A stretch of 8,965 nt of DNA from Acidovorax_G sp046289925. GTDB taxonomy: Bacteria > Pseudomonadota > Gammaproteobacteria > Burkholderiales > Burkholderiaceae_C. The stretch covers positions 1 to 8,965 of the forward strand of contig JBKBUN010000134.1 in NCBI GenBank assembly GCA_046289925.1, given 5' to 3'. Made by a program: the position numbers and the translations under genes. A model generated the notes under the pieces. The model was not told where the DNA came from. It made no database searches and saw nothing but the letters and a program-made list of their open reading frames with translations. Position 1 is the first letter of the stretch. Each line of letters opens with the position of its first letter. Shown in pieces: positions 6,027 to 8,965 of this stretch.

Positions 6027-8354
6027 TCAGATCATGGCGCCGGGGTCGGGCTCGTGGCGATTCTGGGCCTGCGCCAGCAGCGCCGCGGGCTGGCCCTCCC
6101 CGTCGTACATGCGCACCTGCCGGCGGCCGGCCTGCTTGGCGGCGTACATGGCTGCGTCGGCGTGCCGGGACAGTTCGTCCAGCGTCTGCCCGTGCTGCGG
6201 AAACAGGCTCACACCAGCACTCAAACCCACGCGCACGCTGCCCCCTGGCAGCTCGAACGGCTCATCGCACACGGCCAACAGCTTGGCTGCCACTGCGCCC
6301 AACATTGCGGCGCTCTCCAGTCCCAGCAGCAGCAGCACAAATTCGTCACCACCCTGGCGACACACGGTGTCGGACTGTCGCACCGCCGCCGTAAGGCGCC
6401 GCGCAAACTGCACCAGCAGTTGGTCGCCCACCTCGTGGCCGCGCGTGTCGTTGACCGTCTTGAAGCCATCCAGGTCCAGGTACACCACCGCCAGCGTCTT
6501 GCCGTCGCGCCGCGCCTGGGCCATGGCCTGGCGCGCGCGGTCTTGCAGCAGCACCCGGTTGGGCAAGTCGGTCAGCGCGTCGTACTGCGCCAGATGCGCC
6601 ATGCGCTCGGCCATGGCCACTGCGTCGGTCACGTCGCGCAGCACGGCCACCGCCCCCTTGATGTGCCCGTGCCGGTCCAGAATGGGGCTGGCCGATTCTT
6701 CCACCACGTACCGCACGCCGCCCTCGCGCCCCGGCACGATGCCCCGCGTGGGCTCCACCGACACGCCTTCTTGCAGCGCGCGGCGCAACGGGCCAGCGGC
6801 CAGCACACTGCCATCGGGCTGCCGCACCTGCAGCACTTCATCCACCGGCCGGTCGGCGGCGTCAAAGCCCTGCCAGCCGGTCAGCCGCTCGGCCACCGGG
6901 TTCAGGTAGGTGATGTGACATCGCTCGTCCACGCACACCACGGCGTCGCCAATCGACTGCAGTGTCAGGCGCACGAGCTCTTTCTCCTCGAACAGCTCGT
7001 CCTCCATGCGCTTGCGGTCGGTGATGTCGGTGACCTGCTCGAACACGCCACGCACCTCGTTTGCCTCCCGGTCTGGCACGTAGGAGACGATCACATGGCG
7101 CAGGCGACCTTTGCAGTCGGGGTGGCTGCGCTCGAAGATCTGGCGCTCGCCCATCAGCGCGCGGCGCAGGAAAGGCTCGCTGAGGGCGAATTGCTCCGGG
7201 CCCAGCAGATCCCGGATATGCATGCCCCGCAGCTGTTGCGGCGTGTGTCCGAACCAGTCCAGATAGGCGCTGTTGGCGTAACGGTTGCGCAGCTCCATGT
7301 CCCAGCAACTCACGAGCGAGGGCAGGCTGTGCAGGATGGTGCGCAGTTCTCGCTCGGCATCGCGCAGCTGCGCATCGGCCTGCTGGCGGCGCACCAGCTC
7401 GCGCACAAACAGGCCTGCAAGCCCCACGCACGCCACCATCAGGAAGAGTGCAAAGCCGCCCAGCACCAGCGCATTGCGGTACCACTGCGCCCACATCGCA
7501 TCGGTGGACTGGACCACGTTCAGAACCAGCGGATAGTCCGACACGTGGCGCCATGCATAGAGCCGTTCCACGCCGTCGATCGAGTCACGGCCCATCGTCA
7601 CGCCCTGGGGCGCAGACTGCAACTGCCGCATGATCTCAGCGCCCACCAGGCGGGTGCCCACATCCTCATCGCCGTACGGAAAGCGCACGATCACAGTGCC
7701 ATCGGTGTGGAACAGGTTGACGCCGCTCTGGGGGCCTAGGTCGAGCGAGCCGAAAAGCTCCTTGAAGTAGCCCAGTCGGATGCCCCCCACCACCACGCCG
7801 GCAAACGCCCCGTCGGGCGTCTTCCAGGCGTGTGCCACGGGCAGGATGTACAGCCCCGTGAGCCGCGACGGCACGGGTGCGCCGATGAACACCCCCTCAT
7901 GCTGCCCTTGAGCGAATGCCTTGAAATAGTCGCGGTCGGCAAAAGACCGCGGCGCGCCTATGGCGGTATCGATGCCGCGGCCCTCGGAGTCGTAGCGCTC
8001 CAACCCCTGGGCGTCGATCACCAGCATCAACCCGACGCCTGGCACGCGCAGCGTGGTGTCAAACAGCAGCCGCTTGCGCAATGCGGGGGACATGCGGTCC
8101 AGATCGGAGCGCTGCAGTTCCTTCACGGCACCGCGCAGCGTGTCATCCAGCGTACGCAGCGTCCACGAAAGGTTGTGCTCCAGCGCACTGGCCAGGTTGG
8201 CATTCGTTTGGGTGGCGTAGTTCCACTCATCACTGCGGATCGTCCAGATTGCACGGGCGAACAGCGCCCCTATGCCCAGCGATACCACGAGCGCCAGCCA
8301 AACGAAGCGATGGGACAAGAACTGAGAACTGGCGAACGGACAGCATGGCGACAA
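6027..8354 (-). CDS. Membrane diguanylate cyclase with dCache sensor, two PAS domains and GGDEF
   Basis: A 775-residue signalling protein that should make cyclic di-GMP from GTP. A transmembrane helix at about 17-37 and a second at 295-317 flank a periplasmic dCache-type sensor with FADRDYFKAFAQGQHEGVFI at 138-157. Two cytosolic PAS domains follow (about 333-447 and 460-575). The GGDEF domain starts at AQYDALTDLPNR (589-600), carries VYLDLDGFKTVND, and has an intact GGDEF at 668-672. The sequence RQSD at 659-662 lies exactly five residues before it, so the product-inhibition I-site is present. There is no EAL domain, so it is a synthase only. The start is a TTG at 8354, preceded at four bases by GGGGA; no in-frame ATG or GTG exists before the first membrane helix. 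It begins 12 bases after the PBP1C stop, suggesting cotranscription. The sensed ligand is unknown. Confidence 0.92.
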   Translation of the reverse strand: MSPCCPFASSQFLSHRFVWLALVVSLGIGALFARAIWTIRSDEWNYATQTNANLASALEHNLSWTLRTLDDTLRGAVKELQRSDLDRMSPALRKRLLFDTTLRVPGVGLMLVIDAQGLERYDSEGRGIDTAIGAPRSFADRDYFKAFAQGQHEGVFIGAPVPSRLTGLYILPVAHAWKTPDGAFAGVVVGGIRLGYFKELFGSLDLGPQSGVNLFHTDGTVIVRFPYGDEDVGTRLVGAEIMRQLQSAPQGVTMGRDSIDGVERLYAWRHVSDYPLVLNVVQSTDAMWAQWYRNALVLGGFALFLMVACVGLAGLFVRELVRRQQADAQLRDAERELRTILHSLPSLVSCWDMELRNRYANSAYLDWFGHTPQQLRGMHIRDLLGPEQFALSEPFLRRALMGERQIFERSHPDCKGRLRHVIVSYVPDREANEVRGVFEQVTDITDRKRMEDELFEEKELVRLTLQSIGDAVVCVDERCHITYLNPVAERLTGWQGFDAADRPVDEVLQVRQPDGSVLAAGPLRRALQEGVSVEPTRGIVPGREGGVRYVVEESASPILDRHGHIKGAVAVLRDVTDAVAMAERMAHLAQYDALTDLPNRVLLQDRARQAMAQARRDGKTLAVVYLDLDGFKTVNDTRGHEVGDQLLVQFARRLTAAVRQSDTVCRQGGDEFVLLLLGLESAAMLGAVAAKLLAVCDEPFELPGGSVRVGLSAGVSLFPQHGQTLDELSRHADAAMYAAKQAGRRQVRMYDGEGQPAALLAQAQNRHEPDPGAMI

Positions 8355-8366
8355 CTGGTCCCCATT

Positions 8367-8965
8367 CTACGGGCAGGCCACGCCCGAACTCTCCAGCGCC
8401 AGTGGGCGAACCGCAGCGCCCGCAGAGGCGGCGCCCCGGGGCGCTGCACTCGCTCCACGCACTTCGATGGTCAGGCTGTCGAGCACCTGGCCGCGCGCGT
8501 CCAGCAGTTCCACGCGGTGACGTCCAGGCCAGGGTAGCCAGAGCCAGGGGCTGCCCCGCCCCACAGGCTGACCCGCAATGCGCCACTGCGCACCCGCCGG
8601 CGCATGCGCCGCCTCAAAGCGCAGGCGCTGGCGCTCGGGCGGAATGTCCGGGTCCAGCGCGACCACGGTGCCGGGCGCCGGGGCCAGGATGCGCGCCATC
8701 GCCGCCGCATCCCGCGCTGCGGCGGCCTGAGGATTCAGGCCTTTTGGGCCACTCGTGCTTGTTTGATAAGCACAAGCCGCTCCTGAATGAATAGCATCGT
8801 CCACCGCAAACAACGTCTGCTGCGTGCCGGGCAGAAACCATTCGCGCCGCGCTGCGTCGAGCGCTGCGCCGTCTGGCCCCGGACCGAATCGCACGGCCTG
8901 CGCCACAACAGCGGCCGGGGGGCGCGGCGGGAGGCTGGGCTCGCGCGCATGCAAAAAGCCCATGA
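8367..8965 (-). CDS. pbpC: Penicillin-binding protein 1C, C-terminal end (cut by window edge)
   Basis: This is the last roughly 199 codons of a minus-strand gene whose start lies beyond the window. The segment EPSLPPRPPAAVVAQAVRF and the following ARREWFLPGTQ are typical of the region after the transpeptidase domain of PBP1C. From GLNPQ onward, ARILAPAPGTVVALDPDIPP and PWLWLPWPGRHRVELLDARG match the small beta-rich C-terminal domain of PBP1C-type proteins. The glycosyltransferase and transpeptidase domains are not visible. PBP1C is a bifunctional murein synthase of the inner membrane, acting in the periplasm. The ATG at 8963 is an internal Met, not the start. Residues between the two regions (AIHSGAACAYQTSTSG) are encoded by an interspersed repeat and look like an insertion. 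The gene ends in TAG at 8367-8369, in the same frame as the cyclase gene behind it. Confidence 0.85.
   Translation of the reverse strand, partial: MGFLHAREPSLPPRPPAAVVAQAVRFGPGPDGAALDAARREWFLPGTQQTLFAVDDAIHSGAACAYQTSTSGPKGLNPQAAAARDAAAMARILAPAPGTVVALDPDIPPERQRLRFEAAHAPAGAQWRIAGQPVGRGSPWLWLPWPGRHRVELLDARGQVLDSLTIEVRGASAAPRGAASAGAAVRPLALESSGVACP
8755..8795 (-). repeat. Interspersed repeat copy 2, inside the PBP1C coding region
   Basis: On the plus strand this reads GTGCTT-N7-AAGCAC-AAGC followed by 18 bases ending ATAGC, with the same spacing as the copy at 917-957. GTGCTT/AAGCAC is a perfect six-bp stem with a seven-base loop. The similarity probably extends left to about 8741 (a CTTTTGGGCCACT tail, the GGCC-AAAA end of this repeat type as remembered). 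It keeps the PBP1C frame open and encodes AIHSGAACAYQTST. Confidence 0.7.

Noticed and set aside
6009..7739. A 576-codon plus-strand open frame opposite the cyclase gene
   Set aside because: It mirrors the codon bias of the cyclase, yields His/Gln-rich sequence with no recognisable fold, and has no start signals. The minus-strand GGDEF protein explains the region.

Overview
The window is GC-rich with strong G/C bias at third codon positions. The gene types and a small interspersed repeat point to a betaproteobacterium, most likely the Comamonadaceae (Acidovorax-like). That placement is inferred from gene style and from recollection of the repeat family; no search was run.

Layout. Bases 1-306 hold the 3' end of a plus-strand gene of uncertain identity. 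It converges, through a short perfect hairpin, on a three-gene minus-strand operon (2442 down to 322). In order of transcription this operon encodes a DUF3034 outer-membrane-type protein, an exported group 1 truncated hemoglobin and an exported cupredoxin. Upstream lies a minus-strand pair (3975 to 2604): an ECF-type sigma factor and an RskA-like membrane anti-sigma factor. A 209-bp divergent region separates the sigma gene from a plus-strand exported monoheme cytochrome c (4185-4703). That gene converges on an FMN-dependent alpha-hydroxy-acid (L-lactate type) dehydrogenase (5903 to 4737). The right third carries a dCache-PAS-PAS-GGDEF diguanylate cyclase (8354 to 6027) and, cut by the window edge, the C-terminal end of penicillin-binding protein 1C (8965 to 8367).

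How it works together. The main observation is one bipartite promoter motif, GCATC(C/T)-N16/17-CGTA(T/C)(C/T)C. It occurs three times, each correctly oriented: before the DUF3034-globin-cupredoxin operon, before the cytochrome c gene, and (weaker) before the sigma/anti-sigma pair itself. This suggests an autoregulated ECF regulon. Its products are all envelope proteins carrying heme or copper, plus one outer-membrane barrel candidate: a possible periplasmic redox or gas-handling module of unknown substrate. The lactate dehydrogenase, cyclase and PBP1C genes lack this motif and look like ordinary neighbours.

A second point of interest is a roughly 41-bp repeat present twice inside coding sequence, in the same reading phase. 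One copy forms most of the cupredoxin signal peptide; the other sits in the C-terminal part of PBP1C.
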